Source: Antedon mediterranea (lineage: Eukaryota; Echinodermata; Crinoidea; Comatulida; Antedonidae). Taken from it: a DNA stretch of 64,000 bases. Made by a program: the position numbers and the translations under genes. Location of the stretch: NCBI RefSeq assembly GCF_964355755.1, contig NC_092672.1:26468501-26532500 (forward strand), written 5' to 3'. The notes under the pieces are model-generated. The model made no database searches and was not told the origin of the DNA. It saw only the letters and a program-made list of their open reading frames with translations. Every line of letters begins with the position of its first letter. Position 1 is the first letter of the stretch. Positions 10,904 to 21,700 of the stretch are shown here, in pieces.

Positions 10904-13900
10904 ATGATGAATTTAACGAATAACGACACAGCCACTTCGGCAATCGGTGCTGCTTCACTTATTCTCATCATTATAATCGCAATCATCGGTAATATCCTCC
11001 TTCTGGTGTCGATTAAAAATGTTCGCCGATCGCTACCAGGTGTGCTGGTGTTGGTGTTGTCCTTATGTGATCTTTCATTTTCTACACTAGTTTTACCCAT
11101 ATCAGCTGTTGCGTTTTTAATGGATTGGAACATGGAAGACACGCCAAGTGCATGTGGTTTCCAGGGTTCGATGTCATTCGCGCTCAAGTTTACTTCAACA
11201 TTTACCGTCTGTCTTATTTCTTTAGAACGTTACTTTTACGTTAAACCATCTGAAATAGTTTTAAAGAAACAATGTAGGCCTATTGGAAGAAGTGTTATTG
11301 CGTGTGGTTCGTGTTTATTGATCTCTCTTTTACTTGGATCTATGCCATTGATTGGTGGAATCGGAATGAAAACGTTTGAAGACTCGTTGAGTTATTGTCA
11401 CTTTGATATTACGCCAGATGATACAATTTCGACAATATTCTCTATCATTGTATTATCAATTGCTTACATAATGCTTCAAATATCAATGTTCAGTTTGGTC
11501 TCTGTATTTTGTAATTGGAATTCATATGTCAAAGTTCAACTCAGGTCAAATAGTCACATGAACCAAAATGGAACGCATGGTGAAAGTGTTGTTCAAACTT
11601 CTTTTAAACCGAACTCATCTACAGATTTGAACCAGCGACTCTCGTTCACTAGGATGCTTCTTGTTATTTGTGTTCTTCATTGGTGCTGTCATATGCCTTT
11701 CTTGGTGAGAAATAACTTAAGGTTTATTAAAGGAGTTTAACCGAGTAAATCTTTGTTAAGTCATTCTTTTTGTTTATTGTTGTATTTTAACAAAATTGTT
11801 CCATTAATTCCGTAATATTACAAAAAAACTCGTTCAATTGACATCGTAATCTGCAACATTACTAAGTACCAATCTAGTTGGACTTTAATTCTGTAAAATA
11901 GCATCATGGATACTGTTTAATTAAAATGCTTTTTAAATTATCTTTGTAACGAAATCATATCGTTTCTCTTTTACAGTTATTGATAGCAGTGACACTTATG
12001 TCAGGAAGCTTTTCTCAAACTGCAGACTTTGTTACGGTTTACATAATGGCTCTTCAACCGGCTTTAACCCCCATAGCCATATTTTCATTATATCCGCCCT
12101 ATTTTCGAAACATGAAGTCTCAATTATTTCGAAAATCAAATAGTAAGATGATAGAAATTATAAGTAGGCCTAATGTACTGATTATTCATACTTATAATGT
12201 TTAGCTTTTACTAATACAATTTTGCTGTACTATTGCTTTTGATTATATTATAGAATTGTCACCACTTTTGTTTTCACAGATATGCCGACGTTTAACCACC
12301 AACCTTCTGATGAGTCTTCTCGATACCGCGATGCATCACAATTCGGGTCTTACCAACGGTAGGACCACGAAGCATTTTTTAAAAATATTGATATTTATTT
12401 AGATAAACATAAAATAGTGTTGATCAACCTAACTAATCCCATCCACTAACCAATTGTTTGTTTGTTTGTTTTATCTTTATACTGGGTGACCTCTTCAGTC
12501 AAAGACTGATCTCCCAGAGGGCCCAGTTGGTGATCAGTGGCTGTGATGTAGGCCTACTAATACACCGGGGTAACCCCCCTACTCGTCTCGAAAGATGTAC
12601 TAGGTTCTTTAAAGTGCACACGAGCAAGTTGTGTACACTGGACCTACGGTTTATAGTCCTTATCCGAGAAGACTCGTTCTACCACCAGAACCATGGAGTG
12701 AGTGAGCCTCGAACCCCTGCCGATGTTATGGCTACGTGATTACGGTTCCACTGTCTTAACCGCTCGGCCACTCACTCGTGTAACAATATCGTCCAACTAT
12801 AGATATCGTCTTTTTTAATGTTTTAGTTAATGATTTATTTTTAACTGGTCTATTTATTTTTTATTCTAGAAACGTCAGCGACATTCAAATTAGTTTGGCT
12901 GATACATCCAAAGAATCATTTTCCAATCATAACCTATCTTATGATGACGTCATCAGAAGGGATAGTTCTTACGGAACGGGTTTAACTTACTCAAACGATG
13001 ACGTAATCGGAGTAAACGGTTCTTCTCGCGCGATGAGTGACGTTAAGATCGGACTCCGACGGAATGAACCAAATGGTGACGGTATGATCGGAATCTTCAA
13101 TGATGGTTATTATGATTCAGATTCTGTATCATGCAGTACGTGCTCTAGGAGTGACTTCAGTTATTGTGACGACACAGAAGGTAGGACACGTTGTAGATCT
13201 TCGTTTAAGCTTGGTTCCCACTTATACACAACGCAAGTGAGTTAGCCAATCACAAGTGAAACTGCAGATGATCCATCGCGTCGTGATTGGTCAAATTGCT
13301 GACATTGCGCAAACTTTCTTGCGTTGTGTCCTAGAACCACAAATCAAAGATAATACATGTCATGATTCAGTACTTACCACGTGATGTCTAATTAGGAAGT
13401 AAATTGAGACCTGGGTATATTCTCAATTTCCTTGATGCTTAATCCAAGTGACATCCTCAACTTTACTGTGATTCCTTTTCAGAAACACATTTTACCTTTA
13501 TCTACCATAAAGCTGACTTACTGATCTGTTTTCTCCATGCAAATCTTTAAACAGAAAGTTATGTTGGCGATCATAATGATGTTGCTTATAGTTATATTTG
13601 GCTTAACTAAAACCAGCAAATCTAGTAGACCAAGTAATAATTTGAATGAAATCATCGCTGATTTGTAATAATTGCTTATGGTAATCTTACGATAATGCGC
13701 ACATTATTATTAATAATTATTAGAACGAAAACAAAGAGAGAAGTAAAGGTAGGCTTAATTTTAAATGAGGATGACGTTTTACCCGTATTCGTTCATATTT
13801 TTTTGCAGGATTCGACTCTGATTTTTCTGAGTATTCGTATTCAACAGACGAGGGCCACCGAGGAATTGTATACCTGAATAGAGTATCACGAAAAGTAGTT

Positions 13901-15163
13901 TTGACAAGAGTAGAATCTGTAATTTCTCACAAAACAGATACATTCAATGGTCAATACTTATCTCCGTGTGACGTCAGCAGAGCTTCATTAAGTGACCGGG
14001 AACCAGAACAATTAAAAGTTACTGAACACACTCCGCCAATCAGCACGAATACACCTGTTGATGTATGTGATACAGTTAAAACTGAACTTACAAGAATACC
14101 TAGAAACATTTACAAGGGTAAAGTTGGAAACTCAGATAGTAAACATCAAATTATTGGCAGACGTGAACTTCGGCGATTTGGAATTAAAACTGGAAGATTA
14201 ACAGAAACATTTACTCGTGAGAGCATTCCAAAAGAGACGTCGTTGTTCAAATTGACGTCCGGTCGTCGACAAAATATTTGTTTGGTATGTCAAGGGCCGT
14301 TTGCTAGACGTATTCCTCATGCAAAGCATAAACTGCACCAAGAAGATATGACTACTGTTAAAACAAAATTTAATTGCAAAAAGGAGAGTAGAAGAAGTAA
14401 AGATCCAAGTTCGATGAATGTGTTATTTCAAAAGGCTTTGTACGAACATAGTCAAAGTCCAGGTTTACAATTGAAAGTTGAAGATGGTGCTGAAGCTGAT
14501 AATCTAGAAAGGTCTAAGAGGCTTAGTAATCCTACGAAACGACGATCATCACACGAAGATATCCAGTATCGGCAATACATCAGGTTTATCGCTAGCCTAC
14601 ACAATACACGTTCGAAAAAACACGACAGACATAAGCAGAGTGTTGGTAGAAATGAGTCACAAAGCAGTGTCTGTAAAAGAGGAGACGATAACCAAAGACA
14701 TCCAGAAAGACACGAAAAAGAGAAGAAAGATCAGTCATTACCAGGTGTATCTTACGTGGAATCTAATATGGACAATGACATTACAAAAGATCAGGCACAT
14801 CGGAGAACAATTGATAATTCGTTGCAGCGTCACACATCACCATCAACCTCCAGTGATACGAATTTAGAAAGTCTGGTTCATGGAGAAACACCAGATAAAA
14901 ATACAAAATCAAACAGCATGTTAACTAACAAACCCGTAATTCAATTACAGTCATTTGACTCAGCTAAAAGCAGTATACACGGAGATTTAAATGGAAAACA
15001 TCAAGCTACAGTTGGTATACTAAACATTCCTAAAATTGAAGTTACAGATTTATCGACAAGTAACAATGAAAGCAGGGAAGTAATAGAAGAAACGTTTAAC
15101 AAGTTTTTGTTAAAGTTGAGAGATGCTCAGACCAAGCTAAACCCACATACACCAATTCAATGA
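10904..15163 (+). CDS. Rhodopsin-like (class A) orphan 7TM receptor with very long C-tail
   Basis: Exons 10898-11704 (ATG 10904, six bases after a T-rich acceptor), 11977-12142, 12280-12358, 12870-13180 and 13809-15163 splice in frame to 903 residues. Exon 1 encodes TM1 to TM6: N30 in the TM1 GN motif, D56 in TM2 (SLCDLSF), C84 before TM3, E108-R109-Y110 replacing DRY, and HWCCHMP in TM6. Exon 2 encodes TM7 (VYIMALQPALTPIAIF), where the usual NPxxY reads TPIAI. The class couples ligand binding to G proteins at the plasma membrane; the ligand is not predictable here. From about residue 305 the cytoplasmic tail runs ~600 residues, rich in Ser, Asp, Lys and Arg, with YCDDTEGFDSDFSEYSYSTD across the exon 4/5 junction. 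Intron 3 holds a SINE. The TM6 and TM7 motif changes are odd, but the reading frame is intact, so I call it functional. I cannot assign a subfamily. Confidence 0.82.
12474..12779 (-). mobile_element. tRNA-derived SINE family B, copy 1 (receptor intron 3)
   Basis: On the minus strand the head reads GAGTGGCCGAGCGGTTAAG (A box) and, further on, AGGGGTTCGAGGCT (B box), a Ser/Leu-type tRNA promoter. A body shared almost base for base with 40858-41161 follows. The element is about 305 bases. Confidence 0.85.
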
Positions 15164-15216
15164 GCTTGCATATTAGGAAGAATATGTTTTGAAAGCGTTA
15201 CACCAGAACATTTGAC

Positions 15217-15244
15217 CATGGACCTATAATTTTATAGGTCCATG
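15217..15244 (+). terminator. Perfect 12-bp hairpin 54 bases past the receptor stop
   Basis: CATGGACCTATA at 15217-15228 pairs exactly with 15233-15244 over a 4-base loop. It lies in the 3' UTR between two convergent genes. An RNA structure role is inferred only. Confidence 0.45.
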
Positions 15245-15368
15245 ATTTGACATTAAATTAAATTTCATAAGCAACACATGGCGACGACAACCAACTACCA
15301 AAAGAGACAATTATACCTTAATTGATTTGTTTGAGGAACTTTAAAGAACAAATTCTTGATGATGATCA

Positions 15369-15374
15369 AATAAA
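15369..15374 (+). terminator. Candidate poly(A) signal of the receptor gene
   Basis: AATAAA about 205 bases after the stop. A second AATAAA lies at 15616-15621. Confidence 0.4.
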
Positions 15375-15731
15375 GATAGAAACGTTGAATCATGACTTTC
15401 TTCTCATTGTTTGAGAATTCTAGATATTATTCAAACATATTTTTATCAAAAAAGAATGTTATAACGAAGCCAACAACTTGCGTAATTTAATTCTTTTAAT
15501 TTAAACAGTTAACATTATTTGAATACTCTATTCTGTTTAACTAGGACTGGTGTACATATTGTATGTTGAGTATTAAGTACATATGTGTACCTCCTTTTAA
15601 AAAAAACAATATTTAAATAAATATTTTGATACTTTTATAAACACATCTGTAAAATGTTCAATTGAATTTATTTATTGATAATAAATATTCATCTCAAATG
15701 AACAAAGGAACAAAATCTAATAGTAAAGTAA

Positions 15732-15737
15732 TTTATT
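15732..15737 (-). terminator. Candidate poly(A) signal of the fumarase gene
   Basis: TTTATT on the plus strand (AATAAA on minus) 63 bases past the fumarase stop. More copies lie at 15667-15676. The convergent receptor and fumarase 3' ends are about 640 bases apart, so their UTRs could overlap. Confidence 0.45.
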
Positions 15738-15799
15738 AATATCAGAAATAAACAATCCAATTATCGGATATATAGATATTTTATAATTTGTACATATTG

Positions 15800-18700
15800 T
15801 TACACCTGCCATTCCTTGAAGAAATCATTGCCTTTATCGTCGACAACAATGAATGCTGGAAAATTTTCTACCTGTACCTTCCACACTGCTTCCATACCAA
15901 GTTCTGGGTATTCAAGTTGCTCTACTTTCTTGATACAATTCTTAGCTAAGATGGCAGCAGGGCCTCCTATAGAGCCTAGGTAAAATCCACCATGCGTTTT
16001 ACATGCTTTTGTTACCTGAAATTAATTCAAAATAAAGGTAAGACTTTTCTATTTGAGCTAAAAATTTCTTAATCAGTGGTGTAACGGCTATGAGCGCTCG
16101 CTGGCTAATCTCAGTGGCTCTGAACTTATAGGGGCTCAGAGCTTATAGGGGCCACAGAGCTTATAGGGGCCCGGAGCTTATAGGGGCCTCTGAGCAGTGC
16201 CCAGAGGAAAAAACTGGAATTTAAAAAAATTGGCTAAACCCATTGGCCCTGGAGCTGGGAGGGCCACTTAGGGTTCCTAAATTAGGAGCCTTACGTCTCT
16301 ACGTTGCGCTACTGTTCTTAATGTGAACATATTGGTTAGGCTTCGTTTCAAAAACCTATGTGAATTCTGAAACTTTAACTGCCTACAGAAGCAGGGGCAA
16401 CTATTAAGCCTCATAATCGAGTGGAAATCAGCGGGCCTAGACGAAATCTGCTGTTAAAACACAAAAAGTCAAGTTAAATTTTCTTTAATTCTAATTATCA
16501 TCTTGACTTATAAAAGCTTCTATTAAAGTTTTAGTTTTTAATCGCGTGCAATGCGACTCTACAGCTCACTATGTCACTAACTTGAGCACGCAGCTGCAGC
16601 CATGTATATGGCCTTGTTTACTGTTGAGTGGGGCGTCCAATTTAAAGCTTGCTTGCTTGCTGTGGCTACCCTTTTCCACTTTTCTTGCATTGTATTAATT
16701 ATGCTCATTATTGGTTGTATATTTATTTTGTTACTCTGTATTTTGCTCTATAATTTGTGGAAATAAATTGTATTATTATTATTTTAAAAACTATTTTCTC
16801 AGACCTACCTGTTTACTTCGATTTCCCTTGGCTAACATGACCTTTGACCCTCCAGCTGCTTGAAAACTGTCCACGTAAGAATCCATTCTACCAGCAGTGG
16901 TGGGACCAAATGATCCGGAAGCATAACCCTATAAGAAGTTATTCATTTACAAACTAAGTTAATTGAAGAGATTGAAGATTCCTTTTTTGTAGACAGTTGA
17001 CAAAAATTATTTGACTGAATTCCATTTTATTTCTATAGTATGTTAGTAGCATAAACCTATACATTTAGTTGGATGGTAAGAAAATTAATTGAGTTGAAAG
17101 ACTAAAATAAAACATTCATTATTTGTTTTATAACTCACCTACCTAAAACAAACTTTAATATATTCATTGTAACTCATTGATGAATGCTGGGCCATTAAAA
17201 AACGCAGTGCTACAACTTTGGATGTGAAATAGAACTGTTATAGATGATGTGCACTACACAGGATGATTACCGAACGTGGATCAGTCAACAACTTCACATG
17301 GCAAAAATTCTCAAAATGTTTACTAAAAGCTGAATGTGCATTATTATTATAATGGTATATTTAAAAAAAAATGTTGTTAAGAATTATTTTTTCAGGGGGA
17401 CAATACATCTTTAACATACTACCATACAATATCAAAATGTAGTGGTTTGTATACCTCTGGTGTCTTGGCTGGCCCTGCATAATAAACTGGATGATCTTTG
17501 ATGTATTGTGGTAAACCTTCTCCACTGTCTATCCTCTCTTGTAGTTTAGCATGTGCAATGTCTCTTGCTACTACAAGAGTTCCTGTCAGACTAAGCCGTG
17601 TTCTGATTGGATACTGGGTTAGGTTACTAAGTATGCTGCTCATTGGTTGATTCAAATCCACCTAGTTTGAATAAATTAACATTTCAAACAGTGTGAAAAT
17701 CAAGGATATTTTGGTTGTTCGATTGGTGTTTGTATGGAAGTGTTTTTATTGGTCAATGTTTGTTGCGGAAGTATTTTTATTTGTCATTGTTAGGCAATGT
17801 TTTATTGGTCATTGTTGTTAGGCAGTGTTTTTATTGGTCATTTTGTTAGGCAGTGTTTTTATTTGTCATTGTTTGTTAGGCAATGTTTTATTGGTCATTG
17901 TTGTTAGGCAGTGTTTTCTATTGGTCCTTGTTTGTTAGGCAATGTTTTTATTTGTCATTGTTGTTAGGCAGTGTTTTTATTGGTCATTGCTTGTTAGGCA
18001 ATGTTTTTATTGGTCATTGTTTGTTAGGCAGTGTTTTTATTGGTCATTGTTTGTTAGGCAGTGTTTTTATTGGTCATTGTTTGTTAGGCAGTGTTTTTAT
18101 TTGTCATTGTTTGTTAGGCAATGTTTTATTGGTCATTGTTGTTAGGAAGTGTTTTATTGGTCATTGTTTGTTAGGCAATGTTTTTATTGGTCATTGTTTG
18201 TTAGGCAGTGTTTTTATTGGTCATTGTTTGTTAGGTAGTGTTTTTATTGGTCATTGTTTGTTAGGCAATGTTTTATTGGTCATTGTCTGTTGTTCTATAT
18301 CAACTACTAAAAAAAGTAATGCTATTACGAGAGTTATTTTGCACTGTATATGTTGTTATAGGAATAATATATTACTGTTTTTATATTAATTTTACTTTAA
18401 TTCAGTATCAACCTCTTATTATTATTCTTTATAAAAGTTAAATATAATCGTAGTACAGTAATATTGTTTTATGGTGCTACCTTAACGACAGTTTCGCTAA
18501 GATCGTCCTCCGCTACTTCAGGTAAATACTGACTTGGGTTTTTCTCAAGCTGTTCTAAGAATATACCTTCCTCTGTAATTTTACCTTTTACCTGTACAAA
18601 AAAAGTAATAATAAAACAATTAAAATGAATTTTAAAAAGTAGACTAAAAATTATTTTGAAAAAATTATATTTTTTCTCAACAGATTATGAGTTTACAGTA

Positions 18701-21700
18701 CAAATAATGGGATTATTGTACAAATCGCTTGTCAAAGTTTAACATTCTACATTTCATTTTGACAGCAATTCATAATGTATAATTTAAACATTCTAATATT
18801 GTCTTGTAACTGTACTATCAATTGGCAACCTCATTTCGAAATTGATGTAAATGTTGAATCTATCACAACAATCAGTTTGTGAGTATGCACATTGTTTATC
18901 ATCTGTTGCCTTGTAGTTGATAATGCTCTACCAGTACAAACTCCATAAAACATTTACTAATTAAAATATTTAAAAAAAATTTCATCTTAAAATGCAACTT
19001 TCAAATTTCATTATTATTATTAATATACAGTATTATTAAGAAAAATTATATATTGCTCATAAAACGTACTTGTCTGTCCGCAGAGCAAGAGACGCCAAGA
19101 CCAACAGGACAAGAAGCCCCATGACGTGGTAGACGTACGACCCTAACATCATGACAGAAGTATTTGCCACCAAACTGAGCACCTATGCCCATTTTCTGGC
19201 TTAGTTTATGTACTTGTTCTTCCATTTCTAAATCCCTAAATGCACGTCCAAACTCACCACCTATAATTAGAAGTAATTTGTATCATTAGTGTTTCATATT
19301 ATGAATTTCTTGTATCATAGTTAAAGTGAAATTTGCAGTTTTTTCCCAAATTTGACCATAACTCATTGAAATATACTGTACTAACAAATAGAGAAATGAA
19401 TAAAAACATTGTTGAAGAATCCTGATCACTAACTAAAAACCACATCCTTACTGTGTGGGATAACTAGACATCATCATAGCAAGTGACAGGCTGAGCTATT
19501 AAGACAGTGGAATAACAACGGCAAGGGTTCTAACTAGCTCCGTGGTTATGATGGTAGAACAAGTCTTCTCTTTGTATAAAGACTATAAACCATAGGTCTA
19601 TCTACAGTAGCTAAGAACATAGTACACCTTTCAAGATGAGTCAGGGCTTTCACCGGTGTACTAATACACACACAGCCACTATCGCTGTCACACAGAATAA
19701 ATAATTTGTGTTTTATTTTTACTCACAAAGATTCCCATTGTTTTAAATGTAATTTTTGTTATGTTTCTGATAAAAACCAGGCGTGGTACTCAATGAACGA
19801 CCAATCAAATCCCAGCATGGTAAATAGTGAATGTCATTGGACGTTGGAATCAAAACCTGATTTTAAGTCAATGGCCTTTAAAGCAATGACCTTTATTGTA
19901 CTGCACTCACCATTTGTAGGAAGATTGTCGAGGTACTTTGTTGAAGCTAGTTTGACAGTTTTAAGGGTCATCTCTGCTGACAGACCACCAATGACCAATG
20001 CAAGATGGTATGGGGGACAAGCCGCTGTGCCAATGGTCTAAATGAACAAATATAATCAATATGACTTTTTTAGAAAATGTGAACAACTTTTACAAATGAA
20101 TTTTATACTTTTTCCAATTTCTATGCAGTGCGTAGTATAACAGATTTGATAGGCAGTAAGGCAGCTTGATTTTATCAGCTGATGTAGAGACAGAAATTAC
20201 TTAAATAAAGAGAGCTTATCAAGCAGTTGGATTACTTATTAGTTGGGTTTACAGGTCTGGAAAACAAAGAATAGACAGAGATGGGTATCTATCTATACAT
20301 TTTGTCTTTCATTTATAAATTCTCTGCTGGGAAGTGATGATGGACACCTGCAGTTTCTGCCCTGATAATAATACTATCCTGGATTTATATAGTGCCTAAT
20401 GTAATGAAACCTCTAAGTGCTGAACATTATTACCCCAGTCATTTTTTTGGATCAAACACGTATGGAAACATACTTCAATAATGCAGCTAGTAATCAGCGC
20501 AAAGTTGTGTCTTGATCTAACCGGGTTCCCATTTATACACCTGGGTGGAGAGAGGCAATCGTAAGTAAAGTATCTTGCCTACAGATACAAGCAATGCAGC
20601 GAGAGTTGGATTCGAACCTCGGTCTCACGATCAGTAGTCCAACGTCCAACACATTGCGCCACACGCCCTCACAGATACCAGTCAAAATCTCTCTTTTTAA
20701 TGATTTACTTATAAACAATTGAAAACATCTAACATTTAAATCTAATTGATTAAATTGTATAGTGTACTTAAATATTATTTCATTTACCTTAATTTTCTCG
20801 TTTATAAATTGTGCAAGCTTCTCTGGGTTTAGCAATGCTTTAGTTTGTTGATAGAGGAACGTTTTATTAGCTGAACCACCTCCTTTGGCTATAAATAGAA
20901 AGTTATATTCGTTGCCAGGTGTGGCGTATATCTCAACCTGGGCAGGTAAATTGTTACCAGTGTTTACTTCCTTGTACATGTCTACAGGTGATACCTATAA
21001 AAGAATCTGTTGTTTATGGAATGGTCAGCTTACTACACTACTATAGTGTAACACTCTAAAATATAATGGTACAGACCATAAGGTCAGAGAGAGGTCAAGA
21101 TAAAATAAAGGAGGAATGAAACACATTCACTGTATTGAGGAAGGTTATGAAATATTGATATTTTTTGGCTGTATACTTTTATGTATGTTTGGCTGCAAGC
21201 TCTTGTAATTTCTTTGGATTGCAGATAATAAAGTTTTGTCTTATGTCTTAAAAAATCATACCAAACACAACAATGTCACATGTCAGGATTTTTTCTAAGG
21301 ACCAAATTACTCCACTCCCAAAGACTTGTAATAAGACTTTGTTTATGTAGAGCATCTTGTGTATATGTTTGTCTTGTGAACCTCTGAGGGTCCCTAATGA
21401 TCAGCAATAGCTGGATGGATCACCCTCATTAAATATGGTTAAAAAAAAAAAACAAAAAAAAAAACAATCAAACGTGTTGATATTTATTTGTATTGTTTGA
21501 GCAGTAATAATATAACCCAATATCATAACATCATAAACAATTACCTGTGAATACCTAAGATTTCTCTGTGTGTATGTATCATAAACTCCTCTTGATATAT
21601 GCTCCTCATCATTCTCATCTGTCCATACATTTTGACCTCTTTTACCTAGAAAATCAATTTTAAAAAGCAAATGGCATACTTCAAAAATTGAAGACATTGA

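Noticed and set aside
10904-12204. Opsin assignment for the receptor
   Set aside because: TM7 has no Lys at the retinal-binding position in VYIMALQPALTPIAIF.
12458-12739. 93-codon ORF
   Set aside because: Lies within SINE family B; the same ORF start recurs in the copy at 40858.
17883-18389. 168-codon ORF with [10 protein letters not shown] repeats
   Set aside because: Artefact of the 30-bp minisatellite inside a fumarase intron; overlapping frames are equally open.
20533-20979. 148-codon minus-strand ORF as an independent gene
   Set aside because: Its first part is the fumarase exon 20994-20788; the remainder runs through an intron into a SINE.
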